Origin: CBDATB01 sp965199745
GTDB taxonomy: Bacteria > Bacteroidota > Bacteroidia > Cytophagales > Flammeovirgaceae
Direction: 5' to 3'
Assembly (NCBI GenBank): GCA_965199745.1
Contig: CBDATB010000005.1
Location: 1 to 64,000 of the forward strand
DNA: 64,000 nucleotides
The translations under genes and the position numbers were made by a program. The notes under the pieces were generated by a model. It worked only from the letters and a program-made list of their open reading frames with translations, ran no database searches and had not been told where the DNA came from. This document shows, one piece after another, positions 45,850 to 54,496 of this stretch (its first letter is position 1; each line of letters begins with the position of its first letter).

Positions 45850-46851
45850 TTACCACTCTAGCACAATTTTACCAAAATGCTGACCACTCTCTTGGTATCG
45901 GAAAGCTTCAGCTAATTCGCCAAAGGCAAAGCTACGGTCTACGACAGGACTGATACCGCTGGCATTAATTGCCCGAATCATTGCTTGCTGTGATGAGCGG
46001 CTATCTACGGCAAGCCCTGTGATACGCAGATGCTTGAAAAATAGCTTAGGAAAAGTAATTTCACCTTTGCGTCCGTTACCCAAAATACCAATAGAGGCAA
46101 TATGTGCACCCATTGCTGCTGCTTCAATAGATTGGTTCATAGTAGATCCACCACCCACATCTAGTACGTGATTGACACCGCCACCGGTCATTTTATTAAT
46201 GGTCTTTCCCCATGTTATATCTTCTTTATAATTAACTACTGCTGCCACCCCCATCGCTTGCAAGCGTTCCGATTTCTCGTGAGATGACGAAGTAGCATAA
46301 ACAACGGCCCCGGCCGCTTGAGCCAGTTGCAAAGCGAAAATAGACATACCCCCCGTTCCTTCTATCAGTACAGTATCACCGCCTTTTAGCCCTCCTTCAT
46401 TTACTAGTGCGCGCCAGGCAGTTAGTGCAGCACAAGGTAAGGTAGCTGCCTGCGCATAAGTATACCCCTTGGGTATAGCCGTCACTGAAGAGGCTGAAAT
46501 ACACGATTTTTCTGCTGCGTATCCATCAGTGGTTTCCCCTGAAATGAACTGTGTTTTATTAGAGCTAGGCTCGCCATCTAGCCAATTTGGAAAGAATAAC
46601 GACATCACTTTGTCGCCAACCTGCCACGTTTTTACACCTTCGCCAACAGCAATAACTTCACCGGCACCGTCTGACATAGGTACTCTACCTTTGGGGACGG
46701 TTATACCACCTATAGCCACCAAATAATCGTGGAAGTTTAGCGAAGTGGCGTGCCATTGCACCAAAATTTTGCCTGCCTCTAGGGTGGGATCTGCTCTTTC
46801 TACTACTTTTAAATTGTCCAGACCAGCACCATTTGTTTGAATTACTTTCAT
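45850..46851 (-). CDS. MDR-superfamily zinc-independent quinone oxidoreductase/alcohol dehydrogenase
   Basis: A 333-residue medium-chain dehydrogenase/reductase. The start is the ATG at 46851 (MKVIQTNGAGLDNLKVVE); the frame opens at 46902 with an unlikely extension. Visible are the GroES-like N-terminal domain (WHATSLNFHDYLVAIGG, VPMSDGAGEVIAVGEGVKTW), the conserved LPCAALTAWRALV, and a Rossmann motif VLIEGTGGMSIFALQLAQA with an unusual GTGGMS glycine pattern. The catalytic-zinc Cys position of ADHs reads as Asn in SLNFHDY, fitting a quinone-reductase-like enzyme using NADPH. The substrate is unknown. It is divergent from the esterase gene. Confidence 0.87.
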   Translation of the reverse strand: MKVIQTNGAGLDNLKVVERADPTLEAGKILVQWHATSLNFHDYLVAIGGITVPKGRVPMSDGAGEVIAVGEGVKTWQVGDKVMSLFFPNWLDGEPSSNKTQFISGETTDGYAAEKSCISASSVTAIPKGYTYAQAATLPCAALTAWRALVNEGGLKGGDTVLIEGTGGMSIFALQLAQAAGAVVYATSSSHEKSERLQAMGVAAVVNYKEDITWGKTINKMTGGGVNHVLDVGGGSTMNQSIEAAAMGAHIASIGILGNGRKGEITFPKLFFKHLRITGLAVDSRSSQQAMIRAINASGISPVVDRSFAFGELAEAFRYQESGQHFGKIVLEW

Positions 46852-47078
46852 ATCTAATTTCAGATATTTGATGTTCTTCGCTGCGTTGCAAGAATACGCC
46901 AAGCTAAAGATTTACTTGATTTCTGCAAACTTTTTTTATAAAAAATTTTGAATTATATTCTAGTCAGTTATAGGCATACACCCTTAATTTTCTTCTAATT
47001 TTTCTATGTTTAAATCTCTGAAGAGAATTAAATTTTTTTTTCAAAATAAGCATAAAAGACAGATATGAAGATATTTAC

Positions 47079-47086
47079 TAACTTTG
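47079..47086 (+). promoter_or_regulatory. -7 element upstream of the esterase gene
   Basis: TAACTTTG, a full match to TAnnTTTG, 72 bp before the ATG at 47158, in the 306-bp divergent gap 46852-47157. The rest of the gap is AT-rich with nothing else recognised. Confidence 0.5.
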
Positions 47087-47157
47087 CGCTTGCACGAAAC
47101 TACAAAGAGCAAATATAAAGTAAAAAACTAGTTATTTCAAATAATCATTCACTGAAG

Positions 47158-48111
47158 ATGGAAAAATATCTGCTCATCTCCATTAGCGTATTTATTTTAA
47201 ATGCTTGTGGAAATAGTGAAAAAAAAGTACCAATGCCTGCCGTTTCGAGTGGTAAAATAGTGCGTCTTGAGAATTTCTTTTCAAAATTTATTTCACCGCA
47301 CCATGTGGATATTTGGCTACCCGAAGGGTATAGCGGTGAGCAAAAGTATGCGGTTTTGTACATGCACGACGGTCAGATGCTCTTTGATTCTGCTACTACT
47401 TGGAATGGTCAGGAGTGGGGTGTAGACGAAATATTGAGTCAACTTATTAAAGAGAAAAAAATTAAACCCACTATTGTAGTAGGCGTCTGGAACGCAGGCA
47501 AAGCAAGACATGCCGAGTATTTCCCCCAAAAACCTTTTGAAAGCCTACCGATTGCTTATAGAGATTCATTGGTAGAACAGGCGAAAAGAGATGAACAAAG
47601 CCTTTTGTTTGTAAATAATATTCATTCAGACAATTACCTGAAGTTTATTACACAAGAGCTCAAACCTTACATAGATAGACATTATTCAACGCATTCCAAC
47701 AAAGATAATACATACATGGCAGGTTCGAGCATGGGCGGGCTAATTTCTATGTATGCTATTTGCGAATATCCACATATTTTCGGCGGAGTTGCTTGTATCT
47801 CTACGCATTGGCTTGGCATTTTTAGCGATAAAAACAACCCAATTCCAGCAACTTTTATTACTTATCTGCACAAGCAGTTACCCGAGCCTGCCACGCATAA
47901 AATATATTTTGATTATGGCACAGAAACACTCGATGCGATGTATGAGCCTTTTCAGGCGCAGGCAGATAGTGCGATGAAAAACAGAGGCTATAATGCTTCG
48001 AGCTGGAAGACAATAAAATTTGTCGGAGCAGACCATTCTGAGCTTTCGTGGAAAAAACGATTACACATACCAGTTACTTTTCTTTTAAGTAGTGAATTGC
48101 CCAAAAACTAA
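47158..48111 (+). CDS. esterase-family (enterochelin esterase-like) lipoprotein
   Basis: A 317-residue alpha/beta hydrolase of the putative esterase (esterase D/Fes-like) family. The signal peptide ends in a lipobox, FILNAC, with Cys17, so it is lipid-anchored. Core motifs are LPEGYSGEQKYAVLYMHDGQ, the oxyanion region VVGVWNAGKARHAEYFP, the nucleophile elbow AGSSMGGLISMY (Ser in SSMGG), the acid region YFDYGTETLD, and a likely catalytic His in KFVGADHSELSW. Family members cleave siderophore esters or acylated sugars; which applies here is unknown. carA follows after 117 bp with its own promoter. Confidence 0.85.
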   Translation: MEKYLLISISVFILNACGNSEKKVPMPAVSSGKIVRLENFFSKFISPHHVDIWLPEGYSGEQKYAVLYMHDGQMLFDSATTWNGQEWGVDEILSQLIKEKKIKPTIVVGVWNAGKARHAEYFPQKPFESLPIAYRDSLVEQAKRDEQSLLFVNNIHSDNYLKFITQELKPYIDRHYSTHSNKDNTYMAGSSMGGLISMYAICEYPHIFGGVACISTHWLGIFSDKNNPIPATFITYLHKQLPEPATHKIYFDYGTETLDAMYEPFQAQADSAMKNRGYNASSWKTIKFVGADHSELSWKKRLHIPVTFLLSSELPKN

Positions 48112-48185
48112 ATATTTTTGGCTTTTACGCTCCATTTTATAAATAAAAAAAATATCTGAAAATTACTTTTTAGATAGTCTCTTTC

Positions 48186-48193
48186 TAGTTTTG
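48186..48193 (+). promoter_or_regulatory. -7 element upstream of carA
   Basis: TAGTTTTG matches TAnnTTTG, 36 bp before the carA ATG, in the 117-bp gap after the esterase gene. Confidence 0.5.
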
Positions 48194-48228
48194 TGTTTTC
48201 AGAAAAATTAAGAAAATAAAAAAGTTAA

Positions 48229-49329
48229 ATGTTGGAAGGCACTCATCAAAAAGCACTTCTTCTGTTGGCAGATGACACTTGTTTTCAAGGAATTTCTATT
48301 GGAAAACAAGGGACTACCTCAGGGGAAATATGTTTTAATACGGGCATGACTGGCTATCAAGAGATTTATACCGATCCTTCCTATTACGGACAAATTATCG
48401 TTAACACCGCTGCACACATCGGTAATTATGGCATTCTACCGCAAGAAACCGAGTCTGAAAATATCAAAATTAGAGGTGTGGTGGTCAAGTATTTTTCATC
48501 TGTCTATTCTCGTATGACGTCAAAAGCTTCCTTACAAGATTATCTTCAAGGAGGAAATATTGTGGGTATTGCCGGTATAGATACCCGCAAATTAGTCAGG
48601 CATATCCGTGAGAAAGGTGCAATGAACGCAGTGATTTCTTCAGAAATAACGGACAAAAAAGATCTTCAAGCAATATTGGCAAAAACCCCTGATATGAGCG
48701 GACTAGAGTTAGCTTCTCAGGTTTCTACTGCAGTGCCTTATACGGTTGGCAATTCGAGCAGTACTTACAAAGTAGCAGTACTGGATTTAGGGGTTAAGAA
48801 AAATATTCTCTCAAACTTTGTACAAAGAGATTGTCACTGCAAGATATTTCCAGCTAAAACCACCTATATCGAAATGCAAGCCTACAAGCCTGATGGCTAT
48901 TTCATATCTAACGGACCTGGCGACCCTGCTTCGATGGATTATGCTGTTGAAACCATACAGGCAATTATTGCCGATGATAAACCGCTATTTGGTATTTGTC
49001 TCGGCCATCAGTTGCTGTGCTTATCGCAAGACATACCAACCTTTAAGATGCACAACGGACACCGTGGACTGAACCATCCTGTTAAAAATATTGAAACTAA
49101 CCACTGTGAGATTACTTCCCAAAACCACGGCTTTGGCATCGACTCTGAATCGGTAAAAAAACATAAAGGTCTTGCTCTTACGCATACCAACCTCAACGAT
49201 GGCTCTATTGAAGGCATTCGCATTAAGGGTAAAAAAGCTTTTTCTGTACAATACCATCCCGAATCCTCGCCTGGGCCTCACGATTCGAGATATCTGTTCG
49301 ATCGTTTTGTGGCTTTAATGAAGAGGTGA
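48229..49329 (+). CDS. carA: carbamoyl-phosphate synthase small (glutaminase) subunit
   Basis: CarA releases ammonia from glutamine for carbamoyl phosphate synthesis, feeding pyrimidines and arginine. The 366-residue protein has the N-terminal CPSase domain (GEICFNTGMTGYQEIYTDPS, GIAGIDTRKLVRHIREKG) and the class I glutamine amidotransferase domain with VAVLDLGVKKNI, the nucleophile Cys in FGICLGHQLLCL, and the His/Glu pair in QYHPESSPGPHDS. carB is not adjacent; the next gene is convergent. No attenuator was recognised. Confidence 0.97.
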   Translation: MLEGTHQKALLLLADDTCFQGISIGKQGTTSGEICFNTGMTGYQEIYTDPSYYGQIIVNTAAHIGNYGILPQETESENIKIRGVVVKYFSSVYSRMTSKASLQDYLQGGNIVGIAGIDTRKLVRHIREKGAMNAVISSEITDKKDLQAILAKTPDMSGLELASQVSTAVPYTVGNSSSTYKVAVLDLGVKKNILSNFVQRDCHCKIFPAKTTYIEMQAYKPDGYFISNGPGDPASMDYAVETIQAIIADDKPLFGICLGHQLLCLSQDIPTFKMHNGHRGLNHPVKNIETNHCEITSQNHGFGIDSESVKKHKGLALTHTNLNDGSIEGIRIKGKKAFSVQYHPESSPGPHDSRYLFDRFVALMKR

Positions 49330-49355
49330 GAGGGAAGAGGTTCAGAAGTTAATAT

Positions 49356-51080
49356 TTATATATCTCCAGTAATTCCTTCAGTTACATTAATAATATGATC
49401 TCCTATGCGTTCACAGGTTGAAAAAATATCATAGTATGCCATTATTGTTGTCAGATTGTCTGTTCCTTGCTGAACTTGACTAAGGTAGTCTTTCCTCAAC
49501 TCACTAGCTAGTAGGTTAATATCCTGCTCAGCCTGCGTTGCCTCCATCTTATTTACTTGACTATAGGATAGATCAAGATTTTTCAGCATAATGCTTAAAG
49601 CGCGGTTCAATTTGTCAAACATTGTATTAAGCTTGTCTTTCTGCAGATTGGAAAACCAAAGTTTTTGGTCGTATTTTTTTGTAATCGTTACGGCAATACT
49701 CTGAAAAAGATCGCCTATCCTTTCTAAATCATTAATAATACTGAGCATAATTCTAATATCTCTTGAAGATTTATGGGTAATATTATTTTGCGAGGCTTTA
49801 GTAAGAAAATCAGCAATGGCAATTTCCAGTTTATCAGTTAATATTTCGTATTCTTTAATTTTAGATAGCGTTTTTTTTCTGTTTTTTTTCTCTGTTTCAT
49901 TGATAGCTTTTTGCGTATTGTCACTCATCGTTTTAGTGATTTTACCAAACTTATATATCTCCTTCTTAGCCTCCAACATAGAAACTTCTGAAAGTTTACC
50001 AAAGAATGTATTGCCGATAAATTCGAGCTGAAATTCCTCATCTGCCCCTTTATTAGCTGGCACCATTTTAATCGATAGTTTGGTAATATGAGGGACAAAC
50101 CATATCAATAATACTGTGTTGGTGATATTAAAAAAAGTATGAAAAATAGATAAAGAAAAAAGCACGGCCGTATAGCCTTGCGAACCCGAATCGGAGGTAC
50201 TTTGTACAGAAAAAACATAGTCATTTACTATATTAATAAAGAGGGGAACATAACTTTTGATGAAGCTAATAAAAAATGGAAACATGATAAACATCCAAGT
50301 AACACCGATTATATTAAACAGAAAATGCGCTCTGGCTGCCCGTTTAGCATGTGTATTAGCCACTAAAGCGGCTAAATTTGCTGTAATCGTTGTGCCAATA
50401 TTTTCTCCTAATACCATAGCTGCAGCCATCTCAAAAGGGATCACACCCTTATGGCATAGTACAAGCGTTAAAGCCATTGCTGCACTAGAAGACTGCACCA
50501 ATATTGTTACAATAGTGCCGATACACACAAAAAGTACGACAGATAACCTACCTAAGTCAGTGTAGCCATTCAAAAAACTTAATTGCGATTCTGTTAAGTT
50601 TGGCATACTAGCTTTTAGCGCATCCAAACCCATAAAAAGCAGAGCAAAGCCAATAAATACTTCTGCCCACAACTTGACCTTATTATTAGATGAAAACAAC
50701 ATTGGAAAGCCTATGCCGATGATAGGCAAAGCCACCGATACAATTTTAACTTTGAAACCAAAAATAGTAATTAACCAAGCTGTTATAGTAGTACCGATGT
50801 TGGCACCCATTACTACCCCAATTGCTTCCACAAGAGAGAGCAAACCAGCATTGACAAAACTGACTACCATTACGGTAGTAGCAGAGGAAGACTGCACGAT
50901 ACTGGTTAGTAAAAAACCTGTAACCACCCCCATAAAACGATTAGCGGTGATGGTGTTAAGTATTTGGCGCATTTTATCACCTGCCGCTTTCTGGATACCC
51001 TCACTCATCACTTTCATCCCATAAATAAAGAAACCTAAAGCACCTACAATTCTCAGTATATCAAATACATTTATTTCCAT
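49356..51080 (-). CDS. Na/Pi cotransporter family protein with PhoU-like domain
   Basis: A 574-residue membrane protein of the NptA/Na-Pi cotransporter II type. The start is the ATG at 51080 (MEINVFDILRIVGALGFFIY). The membrane part has the duplicated QSSSA motifs of the family: TSIVQSSSATTVMVVSF and TILVQSSSAAMALTLVL, and paired GANIGTTITA/GENIGTTITA segments. About eight or nine helices run to residue ~330. The C-terminal cytoplasmic part (about 370-570) is PhoU-like, all-helical (RDIRIMLSIINDLERIGDLF, CERIGDHIINVTEG). It likely takes up phosphate with sodium. It is convergent with carA by 26 bp. Confidence 0.92.
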   Translation of the reverse strand: MEINVFDILRIVGALGFFIYGMKVMSEGIQKAAGDKMRQILNTITANRFMGVVTGFLLTSIVQSSSATTVMVVSFVNAGLLSLVEAIGVVMGANIGTTITAWLITIFGFKVKIVSVALPIIGIGFPMLFSSNNKVKLWAEVFIGFALLFMGLDALKASMPNLTESQLSFLNGYTDLGRLSVVLFVCIGTIVTILVQSSSAAMALTLVLCHKGVIPFEMAAAMVLGENIGTTITANLAALVANTHAKRAARAHFLFNIIGVTWMFIMFPFFISFIKSYVPLFINIVNDYVFSVQSTSDSGSQGYTAVLFSLSIFHTFFNITNTVLLIWFVPHITKLSIKMVPANKGADEEFQLEFIGNTFFGKLSEVSMLEAKKEIYKFGKITKTMSDNTQKAINETEKKNRKKTLSKIKEYEILTDKLEIAIADFLTKASQNNITHKSSRDIRIMLSIINDLERIGDLFQSIAVTITKKYDQKLWFSNLQKDKLNTMFDKLNRALSIMLKNLDLSYSQVNKMEATQAEQDINLLASELRKDYLSQVQQGTDNLTTIMAYYDIFSTCERIGDHIINVTEGITGDI

Positions 51081-51252
51081 AATAATATAATAATCCAAAA
51101 ACTTTATGTTTGTACTTTTACTTGTTGAGATAAACCAATGAGTGAATTGGTCAGACTCAATATGTTATACAAAGATAGCATAAGTTGGATTCTTTTTTTA
51201 CACGGCACCTGTGGCAAAATGTATAAAGTTATTCTCAAGCCAAAAACAAATA

Positions 51253-51297
51253 AACAGAAACGAAGCCTCATTATACCAATGAGGCTTTGTTTCTGTT
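51253..51297. terminator. 20-bp hairpin downstream of fecR
   Basis: AACAGAAACGAAGCCTCATT pairs with its partner (one G-T wobble) around a 5-nt loop. On the minus strand it stands 27 bp after the FecR stop and is followed by a T-rich stretch; it may serve both strands. The short plus-strand ORF over it is not a gene. Confidence 0.7.
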
Positions 51298-51323
51298 ATA
51301 TTTTGCAAATCAATTATTCGGTT

Positions 51324-52319
51324 CTATTGTGAAATTATATATTGTCCTTCTTGAAATTTATAGTGTAAATTCAGTGCAATACTAATCGATGTTAAAATAT
51401 CTTCTAGAGAGCGTTGGGTGGAGTATTTTGCAGTTAATTTTTGTTTGTCAAGTCCGGGCTTTAATACGATGGGTACGCCGTATTGGATCGACAGTGTGTT
51501 GACAATTAAATCGAGCCTTGTATCTTCAAACACCACAGTCAAGGCAATATCTCTCCAGTTACTTTCCCTGTCTGCAATACTTAGCTGTAAATCTTTGGTG
51601 TTTTTATCAAACAACAATTTTTGATTAGCACTGATCACTTGTTTTGTGTTCTCATTATCTGCAAAAGATACTTTTCCGCTTAGTACATTGAGGCTAATTT
51701 TTTGCTCTTCATCCCTATCACGCAAATTAAAAGATGTACCCAATACGCTGACATGAGCACCAAAGGTGTAAATAGTAAAAGGCTGTGTTTTATTTTCAGC
51801 AACATCAAAAAATGCTTCCCCTTTGAGTTTTACACTTCGGTTTTCTTTTCCGTAGTTTTGCGGGTAGCTAATGCTTGAGTGGTGGTTGAGCCAAATTAAT
51901 GTTCGATCATTAAGGCTTACTAATATTTTTTCATTTGCCTGTGTACTTTTTGTGACCCAAGCCATTCTTGCAGGATTTGCTCGGTTAAAATACAGCGCAG
52001 CAGCAATGCTACTCAGAACGAGTAAAACCACGGCGGCAGCATAACGGTAGGGCTTGATAAAACGCCTGAGAATAATGTTTTTTTGCGAAGTATCTTTAAA
52101 TATTGCTGCATTGATCTTTGCAAGATGCTTTTTCTTGTCGTGATGGTTAACTCGAAATAATAGACCAGAGTCGTTCCATATTTTTTGTGCTGCTTTTAAA
52201 TCGCTGGCTGTGGATTGTCTTTTTTGTAGATACGTGCTTATTTCTTTTCTCTTTTGTTCGTTAGTATCTTCACTGAAATACTCTCCGATAATTTCGTAAT
52301 TCTTTTTTTCATATTTCAT
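51324..52319 (-). CDS. FecR-type anti-sigma factor
   Basis: A 331-residue FecR-like inner-membrane regulator. The ATG at 52319 starts MKYEKKNYEIIGEYFSEDTN, the cytoplasmic anti-sigma part; the frame opens at 52370. One membrane helix lies at about residues 85-105 (YAAAVVLLVLSSIAAALYF). The periplasmic part has the FecR domain (LNDRTLIWLNHHSSISYPQN, VKLKGEAFFDVAENKTQPF, VLGTSFNLRD) and ends in an STN-like DUF4974 domain (KYSTQRSLEDILTSISIALN). It follows the ECF sigma gene by ~196 bp on the same strand, as in regulatory pairs for SusC/TonB receptors, but no receptor gene is here. Confidence 0.92.
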   Translation of the reverse strand: MKYEKKNYEIIGEYFSEDTNEQKRKEISTYLQKRQSTASDLKAAQKIWNDSGLLFRVNHHDKKKHLAKINAAIFKDTSQKNIILRRFIKPYRYAAAVVLLVLSSIAAALYFNRANPARMAWVTKSTQANEKILVSLNDRTLIWLNHHSSISYPQNYGKENRSVKLKGEAFFDVAENKTQPFTIYTFGAHVSVLGTSFNLRDRDEEQKISLNVLSGKVSFADNENTKQVISANQKLLFDKNTKDLQLSIADRESNWRDIALTVVFEDTRLDLIVNTLSIQYGVPIVLKPGLDKQKLTAKYSTQRSLEDILTSISIALNLHYKFQEGQYIISQ

Positions 52320-52515
52320 AACTATGCCTCGGCTTAGCGTACTATCATTTAAGTTTAAGTGTGCAAACAATAATCTGTTAAGATGGATAAATTTTATTAG
52401 GAAGGTAATAATGACGCTATTTTCATTTGTTTAGCTGTCCAAAAGACAAACCATACCATAAGTGAGCCAAAATTTTTTTTTAAATTATTTCTTTCATGCT
52501 TTTATTTAATATGTG

Positions 52516-53166
52516 CTAAACCATCAAGTCAAAATCGTATTTTTGTTTCAAAATTTGCCGTAGCTTTTTCAAAGCTAAGCCTATTTGATAGTGTACTGTA
52601 CGAACGGGTACTTGTAAAGTGTCCGCAATTTCTTTGTAACTCATTGCAGAAAAGCGGCTGAGCCTAAAGATTTCTTTGGTTAGATCAGGCAATTCTTCAA
52701 TAGCCTGGTAAAGTAATTTTTCCAACTGGGTATAATTAAATGTTTCTTCTGTAAGATTTTTACGCCAATTAGCTGTTTTTTCTAGCCCTTTATGGTAGTC
52801 TCTTTCAAACTTTTTCCTTTTAATATGGTTAATTGCCGTATTTCTTGCTGAGCGATAAATATAAGCCTTTATAGAAACAATAATATTAAGCTGCTCGCGC
52901 TTTGACCAAAAATTCATAAATACATCTTGCAAAATTTCTTCTGCAGTTTCTTTTTCCTTAGTGATACAAATAATGTAAATGAGCAAACCGTCATAATATT
53001 CTTCAATAATAAAGTTCCAGGCTTTTCGATCTCCTTTTCTAAGGAGATCGATCAAGCCTTCATCGCCTTTTTCTTTGTATAATCGCTTAATATCCAAATG
53101 TGATAAAAATTTAAGACAGTAAAAAGAGTGTGTAACTCGAGTGAATAAAACAATTATCTTGCCCAT
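52516..53166 (-). CDS. ECF RNA polymerase sigma factor
   Basis: A 216-residue sigma-70 ECF factor. The ATG at 53166 is preferred over a TTG at 53196; even so the N-terminus is about 30 residues longer than usual, and the true start may be internal. Region 2 is WNFIIEEYYDGLLIYIICIT and EETAEEILQDVFMNFW-like (here ETAEEILQDVFMNFWSKREQ); region 4 is ELPDLTKEIFRLSRFSAMSY, KEIADTLQVPVRTVHYQIG. It should partner the FecR protein encoded downstream. The downstream target genes are not identifiable from the window. Confidence 0.92.
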   Translation of the reverse strand: MGKIIVLFTRVTHSFYCLKFLSHLDIKRLYKEKGDEGLIDLLRKGDRKAWNFIIEEYYDGLLIYIICITKEKETAEEILQDVFMNFWSKREQLNIIVSIKAYIYRSARNTAINHIKRKKFERDYHKGLEKTANWRKNLTEETFNYTQLEKLLYQAIEELPDLTKEIFRLSRFSAMSYKEIADTLQVPVRTVHYQIGLALKKLRQILKQKYDFDLMV

Positions 53167-53390
53167 GTCAACAGAAAAATATAATGAATTTATCAATAAT
53201 CCCTGTTTTATCTATGGGTAGATCAAGATTTTTATGGCTAGCCGCCTTAGAACCTGTTTCCGATTTCGAGAATAATTTGAGAAAAAAAGACGATACTAAA
53301 CCCTTACCGATATTTTCTATAACGTGATGGCGAGAAAGTAATAATCGATAAAATCATTTTAAAAAAATATGCCAAATAAAGAAAATTAAC

Positions 53391-53398
53391 TATCTTCG
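53391..53398 (+). promoter_or_regulatory. possible -7 element for the Ser/Arg-rich lipoprotein gene
   Basis: TATCTTCG, one mismatch from TAnnTTTG, 64 bp before the ATG at 53462 in the 295-bp divergent gap 53167-53461. Confidence 0.35.
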
Positions 53399-53461
53399 CA
53401 CAGTATGGGTTGATAAATGGAACAAGTATAACTACTAATTGAAAAACAATAAAAAAACGTT

Positions 53462-54283
53462 ATGAAAAAAGTACCTTATTTGTTAATTGCGCTTTGGGCT
53501 TTGCAAGCCTGCTCTTCGTCCGATGATTTTACTAAATCACGCGTTGACATATTGGCACGCGACATGGGCAAAAAAGAGAATTTTACTATTATTTTATACG
53601 ATATGGATGTAGAAGGTAGCTTTTTTTCTACCTATAAGCATCGCTATAAAATCATTACGAACAAAGAAGTTGAAAAAACGACAGGAGATAGCACCTACAC
53701 TATGCTGCTACCCGAAGAACAACTGACCGATTGGTATGAAGTGAGCGAAACAGAGTTTGACCGCCATGTCAATGATATGGGTATGGAAATTGCCTCAAAA
53801 ACCGATGGAAAGCTGTCCAAGCAAACTGCTCCTCCCGGATACTCCAACTATGTGGGTAATGAACGCTATGGACAATGGCAACAAGGTAGTGATGGGCGTT
53901 CTTTCTGGCATTTTTATGGACAATATGCTTTTATGAGTTCGATGATGGGGCTTATCGCCGGTCCTATTTATAGGCAACCCTATACCAATTATCATAGTAA
54001 CTACCGCAATACTGGTAAGTCGTACTACGGCAGAGCAGCAAACGGACAAGCACTTTACGGCACTCGTTCTGCTGCTGTGAGTAAGTCCAATCCGAGCTTT
54101 TACTCTCGTTATAATAGCAAAGGTGAATTTAGGAATAAAGTAAACAACAGTGTTTCGAGAAGTTCCTCTTCAACCAGCCGATACGGGGGAAACTCTCAAA
54201 ACTCAAACAGGTCGAGAACCTCTCGTTCCCAATCTCGTTCAGGCAGCTCTCGCTCTAGGTCTTTTTCGGGTGGAGGAAAGTAG
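53462..54283 (+). CDS. lipoprotein with Ser/Arg-rich tail
   Basis: A 273-residue unrecognised lipoprotein: lipobox LQAC (Cys17) after MKKVPYLLIALWA. The middle has ordinary folded-looking sequence (FTIILYDMDVEGSFFSTYKH, EQLTDWYEVSETEFDRHVND), then aromatic/Gly/Asn-rich sequence (GNERYGQWQQGSDGRSFWHF). The last ~60 residues are low complexity, mostly Ser, Arg, Asn and Gly (SRSSSSTSRYGG, RSQSRSGSSRSRS), ending SFSGGGK. The basic tail might bind nucleic acid, LPS or peptidoglycan; this is a guess. It is alone between the sigma factor gene (divergent) and porU. Confidence 0.7.
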   Translation: MKKVPYLLIALWALQACSSSDDFTKSRVDILARDMGKKENFTIILYDMDVEGSFFSTYKHRYKIITNKEVEKTTGDSTYTMLLPEEQLTDWYEVSETEFDRHVNDMGMEIASKTDGKLSKQTAPPGYSNYVGNERYGQWQQGSDGRSFWHFYGQYAFMSSMMGLIAGPIYRQPYTNYHSNYRNTGKSYYGRAANGQALYGTRSAAVSKSNPSFYSRYNSKGEFRNKVNNSVSRSSSSTSRYGGNSQNSNRSRTSRSQSRSGSSRSRSFSGGGK

Positions 54284-54496
54284 CAATGCTTTGGGTGAGT
54301 AGTTCTTGGCTGCTAAAAAAAACAGTTTGGATTTTTCGATAAGTTCAGGCTGCTTTTTTATATCGGAAAACTCTTATTTAACCCGCTACACAATTCTGTG
54401 AACCAAAATACATATCGAATGCGTTGCATATTTAGTTCTTTATTATACATTTTTAATACAGAATAAAGGATAACTAGCTACTTTATACAATTGATT

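Noticed and set aside
51138..51332. 64-codon plus-strand ORF
   Set aside because: It covers a 20-bp terminator hairpin between convergent units and has no recognisable protein features.
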